From: Erythrophleum ivorense
Lineage: Eukaryota; Streptophyta; Magnoliopsida; Fabales; Fabaceae
Length of the DNA: 64,000 nucleotides
Assembly (NCBI GenBank): GCA_026724425.1
Contig: JAIUCV010000283.1
Coordinates: 186,001-250,000, forward strand
Direction of reading: 5' to 3'
Numbering within the stretch: the first letter of the stretch is position 1; the number at the start of each line of letters is the position of its first letter. Both the position numbers and the translations under genes were made by a program. Of this stretch, positions 24,702-36,909 are shown piece by piece. The notes below the pieces were generated by a model. The model did no database searches, was not told the DNA's origin, and was given only the letters and a program-made list of their open reading frames with translations.

Positions 24702-27700
24702 TCATGACCAAATCTTCTTCCTGGACTCTCTCTCTTTCCCAACCGGAACTTGTGGTTGTTCTCTGTGACTAATCCTCTTCTGAGCCACTTGATGGTTTGA
24801 TGAACCAGAAGCTGTTGGTCTTGTTGGTCTGAGTACTCTGTTGAACACTTTCGGCGGGTCTGATTTCCTGATCCGTTTCTCCTTCATATGGGTATCATCA
24901 CCATTGTTGCTCTCTGTTTCTCCGGTTCTCGAGACTCTCTTCTTCCTAGCCATCTCGTTGAGGTTTAAAGAATTGTTTCTCGTCTTGAGACGGTTCGATG
25001 TTCTCAGGATGTTGCTGTTTGATTCTGTATTGTTATTCTCATTGCCGAAGTTGTCTTCTTTGTAGCAAGTCTTCACTTCGCTCGCGACATCAGGGAACTC
25101 TTTAGTCGCTGCCATTTGCTGTATATGCTGTTCTTGCTCCTTTAGCCTCATTTCAAGTTCTTTGATCTGCAGACAAACAAAAAAAATTCAAATATCTGTT
25201 GAATCAGAAGCTCAGAAATCTTGAGATAATCCATGAAACTAACCTTCTGTCTTAGTAACACTGCTTCTTGACTTTGCTCATTTTTCTGTTTCATCTCAAA
25301 CTCTTTAATCTGTGAAATTCGTATCGAACAAAAAGAGTTAGATGTTGAGATTTTACACATAGAAAGAAGGTAAGTTTGAGGTTAAGTCACTTCTAACCTT
25401 CTGTTGCCAGACAAGAGAGTTGCCTTCAGACTCTTTCAACTTATTCTCAAAATCTTTAACCTTCTGTTGCCACACAAGTGAGTTACCTTCAGATTCTTTC
25501 AACTTGTTCTCAAGATCCTTAACCTGCAGGCATCAATTTATGAAGCAACAAAACATTTTGAGATTTTTTTATGTAACAATCAATATTTGATCTCAAGAAA
25601 CCTTCTGGTGGTAAGCTGCAGAGTCTGATTGGTGTCTATCTCGGAGCTTGCACTCTAGCTCCTTGACCTTTAACGGAGAAAATATGGTTAATGTTAGGAA
25701 ATCAAGCATGTCAATACGCGGAGATAAGAAGAGAAAGAACCTTCTGCTGGAGATTGCTACAAGTCTCATCTCTGCTCTTTAGCCTTTCTAGAAGCTGTGC
25801 GTTTTGTTTTTCTGATTGGGTATGCAGTGACTCAAGCTGGCCTTCAAGTTCTTTGTTCTTTTCCTGGAGACTTCTGTATGAGTGGTCTCTTCCTTTATTC
25901 TTACCTTCCAGGTTTTGGATGTTCTCTTCCAGTTTCTTTATCGATTCATCTTTAGATCGGCTTTCTTGCCTTGCTTTCTCCACCTTTTAAAATTGATACA
26001 TGAAGCAATAAGGCAAAGTTGTGACACAATCCAAAAAAGACGAATCCTTGGAGAAGTCATACCATTGCTTTCATCTTCTGAATCTCTCCGGTATCAACTT
26101 GCTTCCTCGCAGGACCCAACTCAACCCCTCTAACACGAGTTGCAAAGTTAAGTGAACTTAGAGTCTCACTCACATCATGCTCAGAGGGACTGATTTGCAC
26201 AAACATCAGAGTCTTTGAGTCACCTCCTGCATCATTTGCACATACACATCAGTTTAACCAAAGCATAGCGTAACCATGGATTGATCCTTAGGTTATGAAG
26301 ATTCTTACCCAGTGAATCTTGAAGCAAGTGTGTTAATTTTGAGTTCCTGATAGATAGTTAATAATTCGAAAATGTTAAAAGCAGACAACAAAGAGATGTA
26401 GGGAGAGAGAATTATGCAAATGATTAGACTAACCTGTATGGAATGTGACTACTCTTTGTAGCCAATGCATAAATCACATCCCCGAGAGCTGAAAGTGACC
26501 TATTGATGTTCTGTGCTTCCTTCAGACGCTCACCTTGCACGTCAGTCTTTGCCAACCTCTCACTTCCGGCTAAATCTACAAGCCAAAGCTTGCTTTTTGT
26601 GCAATCACCATTCATCAGGTTCTTTGCTTTTACCATTATAGAGAGCATGCTGCAAAAAGAGAACTTGATAATATTAAACAAGCCTCGTAATGTAACATAA
26701 AATGTGGGAAAGCCAAACATTCAAACAACATAATGAGAGAGGCATATATCACCAAGTACCAGTGAGATCGGCTGCTATGTTCATTCACATTATTGGATCC
26801 AACAGCTCTTGCATTGCTCCCAGCCTGAAGCACATTCCACACTTCATTTATGTTTTCCACTTTTGCTTCTACTAATCCAGGAACATGATGGGACCCCTCA
26901 GACGATTGTTTTATCTCCAACCTTGGTAGAAAAATCCATTAAGTTATATTAATCTCTATGTCGAAAGTTCCTGTTTCAATCCTAATGTGTGTATGACTTA
27001 ATTAAAAGTAGAGTCTTACTTCTTTGATGCTGGTGAAGTTGCCAACAAGTCTCTTATCTGTTCATTGTAGACCTCAAGGACGCTAACTGATATGTCATAT
27101 GAAATTGTCTCTCGCCTTTCTCTAGCAACTTCAAATAATTGCTCGACTGTTCTATAGTTGACACCCCTGTTCTGTGGAGTACCTTCCATTGTAAACGTCT
27201 TCCCTGTTCCTGTTTGCCCGTATGCAAAAATACAGACATTGTATCCGTCTAGCACGGAAACAACCATAGGAGAAGCATCCGCAAAGACATCAACTGCAGG
27301 ATCAAGAAAGAAACTTTATTAGTAATATGTGTTAATTATACTTAATGATCTAACTAGACCATAACATACTATACACTACCTTGACCATCTTTCGGCGTAT
27401 AAACTCTGTCAAACTTGAAACTTTTCTTGGAATTATTTCCTGTGATGACACCAAGATCTCCATCTTTTGCTCCATCAAAGTCAACAATTGTGGCACACTT
27501 AGTTGACGTCTCCTCCTTATTCAAAGGGCGGCAACGACAAAAGACCCTAATGTTGCCTGTTATAAGTGAAGCTGTCAGTAATCTGTGTAGGTTTAAAGTG
27601 TGATGCCAAGAAGCTTAATTAAATCATCAGGAAAATTTAAGCATTCATTGCCTTTAGTCTCCTGAATGTAGTTATAGAGCTCCTTCCGCTTTACTTGCTC

Positions 27701-29779
27701 TTCACTGTACTTTTGCTTGAGATCCTCACACTGTGAAACTGTTTTACGAGTTGATAATAGTATTAGTTCACGAAATCGCCTTCTTCAGAACAAAAAAAGG
27801 TAAACTACTCACCAAGTGCCTGAACTCCATCAACCATTTTGTACAATTCTGGAATTGATTCGACGCATTCATGTGCATCCTGAGATAGCTGAGATTGTTC
27901 CCTTTTCATTATCTGCATAACAACAGATTCATAAATATTATAAACAAATATTTGAAAAACATGTCCATTGCAGAGAGGCTATGATACAACAGTACTTGAG
28001 GAAACATCAAACTACCTCTATTTTCTCCACTAGACTAGAAATTGCAGTTTCCCAACGTCTCTTGTCATTCTCATATTTTCTAGTGATACTCTTCAAACTA
28101 TCAGCTTGCGTTACCACAGTTTGGTCTGTTTCAAGTAAGCACCGAATCAAAAGCAAGAAAACCTCCGTAGCCAAAAAAAGATATAACAGTAACAAATTTG
28201 GATTGACAATGATGGGAGTTCTCCCACTTTCACCAAAATATGTCAAGTTCTGTATTACCTAGAGAGCGTGCCTCGTACATCTTATTGTCAAGTTCCATCA
28301 TCACTTTTTCTAGTTGCTCATTGGCAGAGGTCAGTGACATCCACGCTTCGTGACACTCATTAGTCTTATGTTGGTATTGTTCAGAAAGCTCTTCTATCTT
28401 CTTCTCATACTTGTCATGAGCTTTGGCTCGCATAAGCCTCTTCTGCTCAAATATCAACATAAAAAGAAGAAACTCAGGACATCCATAATGCCTATATTTT
28501 TAGGAAATAAGAGTCAGCAAGCTAGTTTAACAGTACCCGAGCAGGAGAAATCTCTATTTCCGCAGTACATTTCTCACACTTAATATAATCTTGAGATGTC
28601 CTTACAACTGCACAGAAACGCAAATGTATGAGTTTAGAAAATAAAATCTTAAATAAAACCAAGCACAAGAGAAGAGCTTTACCTGGAACTTGTGGTGCTT
28701 TCCTCACACAAATCCCACAAACCACTGGACTTCCATTGATTCCTTCGAACCTTACCCTAATCAATCCATCATCCATTACCATGACCCTTAAATCGACCAA
28801 CAGGAGTGGCCTGTTTGCGCCAACAACAGAGAAGATATCGAATTCAGCTAAGACCTGAACATAACCACAACAAAATCACTTCTTTCAGCATAACTACATG
28901 AAGAAAAAAAAAACACAATCTTTCCGTTGGTCTGCTTGCCTTCTCATCTTGAACATAGACATTGAATACCCTAATCCCTTTAGGTCCATTGGTATTAATA
29001 ATCTCTGCGAAATGGAAATCGACGACGTATTCTCCGGGAAGAAGATTGTTTAACCGGTAGCTAAAGTTCCCTACACGAGCTGACTGGTAAATGAATGGAC
29101 AGTCTCCTGCTTCAACTATAGACTCATCTGTTCTCAGCACGTCTCCTCCTTCGAAATAGTTGTCTCTGAGGATAATCAGTTCAGAATCTAATACCTTTGA
29201 ATCATCATCTCCTCCAGCATTAATGAACATAATGGTCTCATCTGCTCACACCAACAACAAAATAATTGTCTCAATACATAAAAGCTAAATTGAAGTTTGA
29301 AGAGAATCTTATTTCTATTCGTTACTAGGGGTTTAACAAGTAATTGGGTGAAAGAATCAGGATCCAAAAATCGAAACTGAGTGATTTACAAATGCAAAAT
29401 GCTCAATTTAAAAAGCCCCAAATCCAAACCCTAGGGATTTACCAAGCACTCCAAAAACCGAGTCAACACTGTTTGAATAATCCCTAAGCGAAACGGAAAT
29501 GTAGCTGAAAACTCGATTTAGTTAAAAATTGAAATCGAAAATGAGAGGATCCAAACCTGCGCAATTCGCTTTTGTGAAACCAGTAGGCACCAGCCTTGAA
29601 TTCGGATCACACACCATTGAATCGCCTAAAGAATCTTCACATTCATCCATGGAAGTGTCTCGAATCTCTAATTTCTCCATTGGATCTCCAACGAACTGGG
29701 AATTAGGAATCTCCAGTGAATCAAGTGACGTCACCTCTAGATTCACCGGAACTGTAGCGTCGATCTGAACATCTTCCAT
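24702..29779 (-). CDS. kinesin-14 motor with N-terminal malectin-like (di-glucose-binding) domain
   Basis: Nineteen exons, reading leftwards: 29557-29779, 28940-29241, 28683-28854, 28537-28607, 28259-28442, 28016-28125, 27813-27912, 27652-27738, 27380-27556, 27020-27293, 26760-26921, 26434-26649, 26309-26346, 26063-26226, 25741-25983, 25602-25667, 25398-25523, 25244-25309, 24702-25166. They sum to 1081 residues. Residues about 76-230 are malectin-like (MFINAGGDDD...). A coiled-coil stalk follows. The kinesin-14 neck (KGNIRVFCRCRP, about 416) leads into the motor: P-loop GQTGTGKT (501-508), switch I NEHSSRSH (613-620), switch II DLAGSE (646-651). A C-terminal coiled coil and basic tail complete it. 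A neck placed before a central motor predicts minus-end-directed movement on microtubules. Introns 2 (28855-28939) and 8 (27557-27651) appear to use GC donors; all others are GT-AG. Orthologue of AT2G22610. The ligand of the malectin-like domain is unknown to me. Confidence 0.93.
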
Positions 29780-30241
29780 TGAACGAAGAGAAAATTGAAT
29801 CTCTGTTTCGTTACCTCGCTATTCCAAGAATCACGATTGCTGAGAAATGCTTAAAGCAAATGTGGGAGAGAGAGAGAAAGAGGCGTGACCCAAGGAGGGA
29901 TATTTCTTTTTCCTTTTCTGCGTTTTGCATTTAAAATTTGAAAATCTCTCGGAGACGACCGTTTAAAGACTTTGTGTTACCGTTAAACGATGCGTAAACT
30001 TTATATGGGCCTCAACTTTTTAATAATGGGCCACATTCCGTTTTAACTTTAAATCCAAACCGAAACAAATCAGATCGGTGAAAATTGAAATGATAATCTA
30101 AACCGGTTTTGCTATGACGTGGACCGGATTCATAGCAAGAGCATATCACTAGTTCTAACAAAAAAAACCAAAAAAAAAGAAAGAAAGCAGAAGCTTCACT
30201 AGCATATGTTGTTTGCGTTTGCTAACTGTGTGGATTTGTCA
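29780..30241. other. kinesin leader/promoter and KH-gene 3' flank
   Basis: Holds the 5' region of the kinesin gene (GAGA tract near 29868-29880) and the 3' flank of the KH gene. No additional coding region seen. The two genes lie head-to-tail on the minus strand about 460 bp apart. Confidence 0.5.
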
Positions 30242-32809
30242 TTACTGATCATCAAGGATTGACACGATCAAAGACATGGCTAAGCGGGTGTGCTCAGGGA
30301 CACCGGAGATTAAAACCGTCGCTTCAACTCCTGTAAGATCTTTGACATCCACTCTGGCTCCTGAAATCTGTTTGTTTTGCAAGAACTTAGCATCATCTAG
30401 AAAGAATCTGGTGAGTGTGATTCAAATTCAAAGTACAGAAGAAAAACCTGTTGTAGATTATCTAGACCGGCGCCATCTCGGCCGTAGAGTGTAGCAAGAG
30501 CATCTTTCTCAACAGCTAGCTCAAAGGTAACCTTTCTCAAAGAGACACCTATACTTCTGCTTCAAAGAAAACAAGCAAAATACTCTGTTTTATTCCACAA
30601 GATTGTTAACAAAATGGATATCATTGTTCTTGGCAAGAACAGACCGTGGTGGTGGTGAAGAAGAGACATCTCCATTGCTAGAAGCTTGAAGCTGTTTCGT
30701 TCCCTGTGTCCAGTCATTCGCGCCTGTCTGCATTAGATTATCGACCGACTGCATTATATCTGCACCGCTTCTAACCATCTTCAACTCAAGTTCACCATCT
30801 GACACCGAGAGAGAATCACTTCTGTTTGCTGCGTTCTGTGGTTTTGTCGAACCACCATGGTTCTTAGATGGAAGAAACAATTAGTCATCCGAAGAAGAAC
30901 TCTAGCTTAAGGGAAAGAAACAAACTTACTTGATGTGATGGTTGTAGATTATATACATTGCTTGCTCCTGCACTTTCATATGGATTACTAACTCTAGCTC
31001 TCATTTCTTCTAAGTCCTTCTTTGGCAACAGGTTCTCTCTTAACTTCGAAGATACATGAGACAAGGCCTTCTGTACATACCTATACTCTCCCATAATCTA
31101 GAAACAACAATCAGAGAGTCAAAAGGAGCAAAATCTCGGTTAATCGCATCACATACTGATTACAAGAAAACACACGCTCGCTTACCTCTATGACCAATTC
31201 ATTTTCTGATATACAGTCAAGAACTTGGTCACCTATTGGAATGTGTACATCAGCACCAGTTGCTATGATTGCTTCTCTGTTTCCAATCAAGTCATTAGCA
31301 AACTGCGATGGCACCAACAGCTTAGCTTTCACTAAAGGACCGTGCATTCCAGAAAATTTCCCAACATCAATCTCAACAGATCTTCCATATACAAGAGTCA
31401 GAGCTTTTTGTGCTTGAGAGTAACGTAACTCTAGGTTCTACACAACGGTAAACAAAACTAACATCAGCAAAGAAACTCGGATAGAAACAATGTAAGCAAA
31501 GAAGCCCTACCTCGCGTGCAGAAATGGTAACAACTCGTTCTCCGGAGACGCTTAATGGAGCTCCAATGGAGATAGAAGCACCAGTTTCGTTCTGAAGAGT
31601 TCTGATGATAGTTCCTTGTTTCCCAATGATGCCACCAGCTGCAACACTTGTGCAGATTAGTTTGAACACAACCTTCCTTTCTGTATCTTTTGAGCCCTGA
31701 AGATAACTCTTTCCTTCTTCATACGACGACGGTAAGTTGTTCCTACTCGACGAAGCGGTTTCCGAAGCGTTAGGCAACGAAGAATAAGAACCAAGATCGG
31801 GGGAAAACTCGGAATGTGGATCCTCTGACGATTCATAAGCTTTGCTGCAAAGTGGAGGTGGGTATGGATTGTGAGGTGGACAATTCTGAAGAGAGGATGA
31901 TACCATAACCAATGCCTTCTTCACAGCCAAGACCTCGCCTGTAATCTTTATACATAAAAGAAAGAAGAGACATTCACAAATCAAAACCAAGAATGTAAAA
32001 AAACAACAAATTTAACAACTTTTTCAGAAAAGTGATGAACTTTATGTATGCTAAAGATATCAACTTTACATTCATCAGTCATCACTTGTTACTGCTTCTT
32101 CTTCTTCTTTGTTAAACATCAACCACATTCATACATTGCTCCATTATCATTTAAAGAGCAAAAAGCCAAAAACTTTTAAAATTTATTTTGGAAGAAGCAT
32201 AAAGACTTTAACTTTAGGGTATACCTGAATCAATTCGTCGTTGTTAGTGCCACAAATCGGCGGAGGCAAAACCCTAATCATCGCACCGGAGTTTCTCCGC
32301 ATCCACTGCACATTCTTCCCTCCCTTCCCCAAAATGGCACCAATCTGATTCCGATCAGCGAGAATCCCACAATAAGCTTCTCCATCGTCACCGGCCACGA
32401 TTCCGCCGCTATCTTTCGCAGCTAAAACCGCCCATGATCTCTCCAAAACCCTAATCAGAGCCGTCTGAGCAGCGGAGAGATCACAAGTCACCCAATCTTC
32501 GTGTTCTCCTCCGGAGAAATCTCCGACTCTATCAGTCAATAGAAAGCTTTTGTTAACGGCGGTTGACCCGACGATGAAAACGATCCTGTGATCGGAGCCG
32601 TTCAACGGAGGCTCGCAGTGGATTTTGGTACCGGTCTCGCGCCGGAGCCTGGAGACAACAGAGCCGTTTGTTCCGATTATGCCACCGATAACTGACGCAT
32701 GACAGACAACTCGTAATGCCATCTCGTCCGGTAAGACGTGAATCACCTGACGCCGCTGCGTTCGGTGATTCTGATTCGACACGGTGGTAACTCCGCGGCG
32801 GCTGTTCAT
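30242..32809 (-). CDS. KH-domain RNA-binding protein (five KH repeats)
   Basis: Seven exons: 32225-32809, 31511-31945, 31186-31437, 30930-31097, 30645-30862, 30448-30556, 30242-30367; 630 residues. KH motifs seen: KH1 GGIIGTNGSVV, KH2 AILGKGGKNV, KH3 GGIIGKQGTII, KH4 DLIGNREAII (degenerate GxxG loop), and KH5 split across exons 6 and 7 (LYGRDGAGLDNLQQ | ISGARVDV). The protein therefore has the PCBP/poly(C)-binding-like layout found in the plant PEPPER/FLK group and should bind single-stranded RNA in the nucleus or cytoplasm. Exon 5 must use a donor after CCACG (30645) to stay in frame; reading on would hit an early stop, giving a truncated form lacking KH5. The serine-rich linker between KH2 and KH3 is probably disordered. 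Orthologue of AT2G22600; its target RNAs are not known to me. Confidence 0.9.
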
Positions 32810-35181
32810 GGCGGCGCAATTTAGCAGTTCGCTCTCTTAGAGTGTGTGTTTCTTCTTCCCGCAAGACACGGTGAAGAAGCGGGAAGGACAATAAGACCAG
32901 TTTTGCTTAAAGGAAGTCTTTTTGTTTTTCCTCAAGTGGGCTTAAAGAAGTACGAAACCACGATTTTGCAGAGAAAGCCGTAAATCTCTCAAATCAACAT
33001 TAAATTTCTCGCAGATTTGTCTACCGAGTGCGTTTTAATTTTTGTTTAAACGTGAATTAGGATGGTTGCGATTTCTGCGTTTCAAACGCTAACGTTAAAT
33101 GTCTGAGCAGCAAAACACGGCGGCGTTTAGAATCTAGTCTTTCCAAGGTCCATTTGGTCATTTCTATTTGTCCAATGGTACATGTTTATGTATTCGGGTA
33201 TTTGAATTATAAAAATATACCATTGGACAAGGTAATATAAACTAAAAGAAACAAAAGAAACCTTCCAAAAATGGAAACTCATATTTATTTTAATTTAATT
33301 CTAACAAAATATGTAAAATTTAAACAATCCACATGTGCTAATATCTAATCGGCTAATTAAAATGTATCGAAATCTAGTAAACTATAATTTTCATATGTGT
33401 CACCAATTTATAAAACGTTCACTTTATACAATAAGATTTATCACAATAAAAGTAATAAATTCAAAATGCTATCAAACCCCCATAAACTAATCTCAATGTT
33501 TCCCTAAAGTATACAATTAAAAGTTATCATTACTTTGTCAACTAAAGTTTAGGCTATCGAAGACTTAAAGTTCATTCCCGAACAAGACTATAATAATCTT
33601 GACAGTTGTGCGACTATTTCTTATGATCTTTGTCTATCTCCAATAAAGTTGTAGCTTTTCTATCTACATCTTTCATCTCTGCCGCATCCGAACATCAAAT
33701 GTCTTTTGTTGGTCATTTGATTTTGCTCAGTCCAAAGTCTGACAAACTAAATTTTGACGTGAAAAGAAGAAATTGAGGATAAAATCAAAACCAAATAACT
33801 ACAACAACCGCTTGAACATGAGAATATATCTCCGTTCGAAAAAATCCACAATTTTTTCTATTAATCGCTCGATTAGTTCTGGAAATCAATGGGCCAAATA
33901 TATATTTTCTTGAAATCTGTTTGACTCAGTTGATAATTGTTTGTAAAATCCAGTCCAAAAATTAAAGATTATTATGTTTAGAGTTATCTTAGCAAAAAAA
34001 AAATATGTGATTAATTGTTGGGAGAGTTGGTTTAATATTCTAAAAACTTTTTCTAATTTGAAAACTAACTCTTATTTTAAAAAAATTAAAAATAATCTTT
34101 TTAACAAGTGAAAAGACAATAAAATCATTATCAGTTTTTAGAATTAATAATTAGAAAAAAATAATTTATTTTTTAATTAAGATATACAATATTTTAAAGA
34201 TTAAATCATACTTTACATTTTATATATATCAGAAAAATAGATTATCTTTAAACAAAAAAATAGTTTAATAGATATTTATATTTGAATACTTACATAGTAT
34301 TTTCAAAATATATTCATGTTAATCATCAATATCAAACAACTTCTATAAATAACAACACATATACATTCTATAAATACCAATTTCGAATATGCGACACAAT
34401 AGTTTTTTTTCATCTTATTTTCAGTTTAAATGATTTTAGGATTATCTCAATTATTATTTTTTTCAACTGAAATAATTTTAAAACAACATAAATGAATTTT
34501 AAAACAAATTTTATGTCTAAAAAAATTGAGGGTATTTTGGTAATTTTGAATATCAATAAGATTAGTTTTTCAACATTTTAAAAAGGACGTTAGTTTTCAA
34601 AATATTTTTAATTTGGGTAATATTGGTCCAAATTTCCTCTTAATTGTTTGCTACAAATTGATTTGAAAATTTTTTATCTAGACTCAAACTCTGACTTTTT
34701 TTGTTTTGTGTAGTATATGTGAATTTGAAAAAGTATATAATTTACGTTGAAAATATATGATTTTCATACTAATATGTTATCTTATATATAAAAATGTTTA
34801 AAATATATGTAAAATATAGTAAAAACTCCACCTTAATTAATTTTTGAATTATTATCAGTTTTTGAAAAATCGCTAATCGCTTTGGCTGTTGGCTGAGCGA
34901 TATCTTGAACAGAGGAATATACATGATACTTTCCTATCGACCGTAGTGGAGCTCATCAGAGTTTGATTTTCTTTCTTTGGTCCTTCTTAATTACCAATGA
35001 AAATTGTTATTTACTGTTGGACAATAAAAACATTCACACGTAAAAACATTCACACGTGGGTGTGACTGGAGACTCCTTACCACTATCGTTTTATTTTACT
35101 GTTCCCGTTAAAATGTATACCGTTATGTCATCTAAAAGCTCAGCACGGCACAGAACATGGTCGATATGACTCAATTGTTGT
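32810..35181. other. AT-rich spacer between the KH gene and the UGT cluster
   Basis: 32810-32950 is the leader/promoter of the KH gene. The remaining 2.2 kb is very AT-rich with no supported exon. A small direct repeat of AAAAACATTCACACGT lies at about 35026-35058. Confidence 0.5.
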
Positions 35182-35255
35182 CACGTGGAGCTTGGCTCCA
35201 TTGTTAGTCTTTAAAGTTCGTCACTGTGACTACGAATTATCCATTGTTGTCTTCA
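35182..35255 (-). pseudogene. relic of a UGT91A start region
   Basis: On the minus strand the segment matches the first codons of the neighbouring UGT genes: the block ending CACGTGGAGCTTGGCTCCAT (35182-35201) equals the start of the copy at 36777. Diverged flanking sequence resembles UGT leaders (ATTATCCATTGT, also at the copy at 47322). Only about 20 codons remain, without a usable start. It indicates a further UGT copy that was deleted downstream of the 35362-36777 gene. Confidence 0.65.
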
Positions 35256-35361
35256 ACACTGACCATTTTAAAGCTATCATATATTATTATTCATTATCAG
35301 TTAAATTATTATAACTGCATCATAAAATCTTTCAACAGATCCACCGTGGAATCAAGACACA

Positions 35362-36777
35362 TCATGCGCAAAGCCAACGATTAGCAACAAGATAATCCAA
35401 GAAAGAATCAACATAACGATCTTGCCTATCCATGTCTCCAAACACTCCTTTCATGTCCTTCACATTCTCTCTATAGACCTTTCCTTCTTCATCTTCCATT
35501 ACCAATCTCAACGACTTAGCAACACTTTCTTTAGTAAAGAAACCTTCTGTCTCATCCCGAGGGAGCACGTACCCAATTTTCTTCTCCTCTATGACTCTCG
35601 CATTCAATCCTTGGTCGTACACAAAAGCCAGCACCACCATCGGTTTAGCAAACCGGATAGCTTCAATTATCGTTGACCAACCAGTCTGAGTCAGAACCAA
35701 ACCGATCGAATCGTGGCTCAACGTTCTCAATTGCTCAACCCAACCTCTCCACACCATCCCTCTCTCCTTGGTTCGCTCTTCGAACCCTTCAGGAAGCTCG
35801 ACCGGTTCTGTATCCCACGGACCGCGTCGAGTCTTTAAAACCCAGAAGAAAGGTAAACCGGAAAGCTCTAAACCGAGAGCGATTTCGTTTAGCTCCTTCT
35901 GACTCGGTTTAGCTTCTGAACCAAAAGATACGTGGACAACGGATTTGGTTTTCTGCGAGTCCAACCACGCCTTTATAGACAGCCACGTGTCAGTATCCTC
36001 ATACTTTTCTTCCAATTTTGGAGGTAAGACTCCAACCGGTATAACCGGTTTTTGGTGAAGATCCTGTAAAAGTTCTATCCATTTTGCTTCGTACTCGTAG
36101 CAGCTACGTAAGATGATGGCATCACTCCCGCTGATTACGCCGGTCATACGGTCGACGTCGGGGATATTCCCTTCGGTGGTCTCCGCCATGATACCTTTGA
36201 ATATGTCCCGGCACTCGTAAAGCTTGTAAGCTACCGGGGTTTCGAATGGGACCCACTTAGGCGGCGTAAGAAAATCTTCCGGCGACGTACGGTACTCGTC
36301 GAATCCCGGCGGTTTCAGAATCCCTAAAGTCGCGGCGGTAAAAGCACTGAAGAATCCAGTTTTACATCCGAGGCGGCGCGAGATTGAGGGAAGCCAGTAA
36401 GGCGCAAAATCCTGGAGAATCCAGTCGGGTTTCGAAGACTCGAGAAACTCCGTCACCGGGATCCGCATTCCATCCATGGCTATTTTCAGATAGGGTACAA
36501 GATCGAGAGGAACGTCGGTGGTGGCTTCGCAGTCCTCAGGGAGTTTGTTGTTGGAAGGAAGCGGGATTTTGACGAAATTGATGGCGGAAGCGAGATTCTC
36601 CGGCAACCGTGGGAGGAGGCGGTCGATGTTGCGAGGAGTGGAGATGAAAGAGACGGTGTGACCCTTTTGAGCCATGAGCTTGGAGAGCTCCAAGTGTGGA
36701 AACATATGGCCAAAGGCTAACCATGGAAACATTACCACGTGGAGCTTGGCTCCATTACCGTCTTTAGAGCTTGTCAT
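35362..36777 (-). CDS. UGT91A1: UGT91A1-type UDP-glycosyltransferase, copy A (altered donor motif)
   Basis: Single exon, 471 residues. GT1-family enzymes move a sugar from UDP-sugar to small molecules; in Arabidopsis, UGT91A1 is reported as a flavonol glycosyltransferase, and group A (91/79) enzymes often extend an existing sugar. The catalytic His is H24 (FGHM), with a probable partner Asp at about 123 (LQDF). The PSPG box starts at W346. Two departures mark this copy. The conserved PSPG His is Gln (LTQTGW, codon CAG at 35686-35688; the other copies read LTH). The stop shared by the other copies (TAG) has become TGG at 35374-35376, adding four residues, WLCA. The His contacts the donor phosphate in characterised plant UGTs, so activity may be reduced or changed. 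The frame is otherwise intact and carries no disabling lesion. Confidence 0.9.
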   Translation of the reverse strand: MTSSKDGNGAKLHVVMFPWLAFGHMFPHLELSKLMAQKGHTVSFISTPRNIDRLLPRLPENLASAINFVKIPLPSNNKLPEDCEATTDVPLDLVPYLKIAMDGMRIPVTEFLESSKPDWILQDFAPYWLPSISRRLGCKTGFFSAFTAATLGILKPPGFDEYRTSPEDFLTPPKWVPFETPVAYKLYECRDIFKGIMAETTEGNIPDVDRMTGVISGSDAIILRSCYEYEAKWIELLQDLHQKPVIPVGVLPPKLEEKYEDTDTWLSIKAWLDSQKTKSVVHVSFGSEAKPSQKELNEIALGLELSGLPFFWVLKTRRGPWDTEPVELPEGFEERTKERGMVWRGWVEQLRTLSHDSIGLVLTQTGWSTIIEAIRFAKPMVVLAFVYDQGLNARVIEEKKIGYVLPRDETEGFFTKESVAKSLRLVMEDEEGKVYRENVKDMKGVFGDMDRQDRYVDSFLDYLVANRWLCA

Positions 36778-36909
36778 TGTGTAATATCGATTTGAGGAGA
36801 CGATTCAGTTTAGTGCTTCTTCTTTTTACATAAGGAAGAAAAAAAACTCTTTATGGAGAATATATCATGGACAAAACAAAACAAAACAAAAAATTTTAGA
36901 GTGTCGCTA

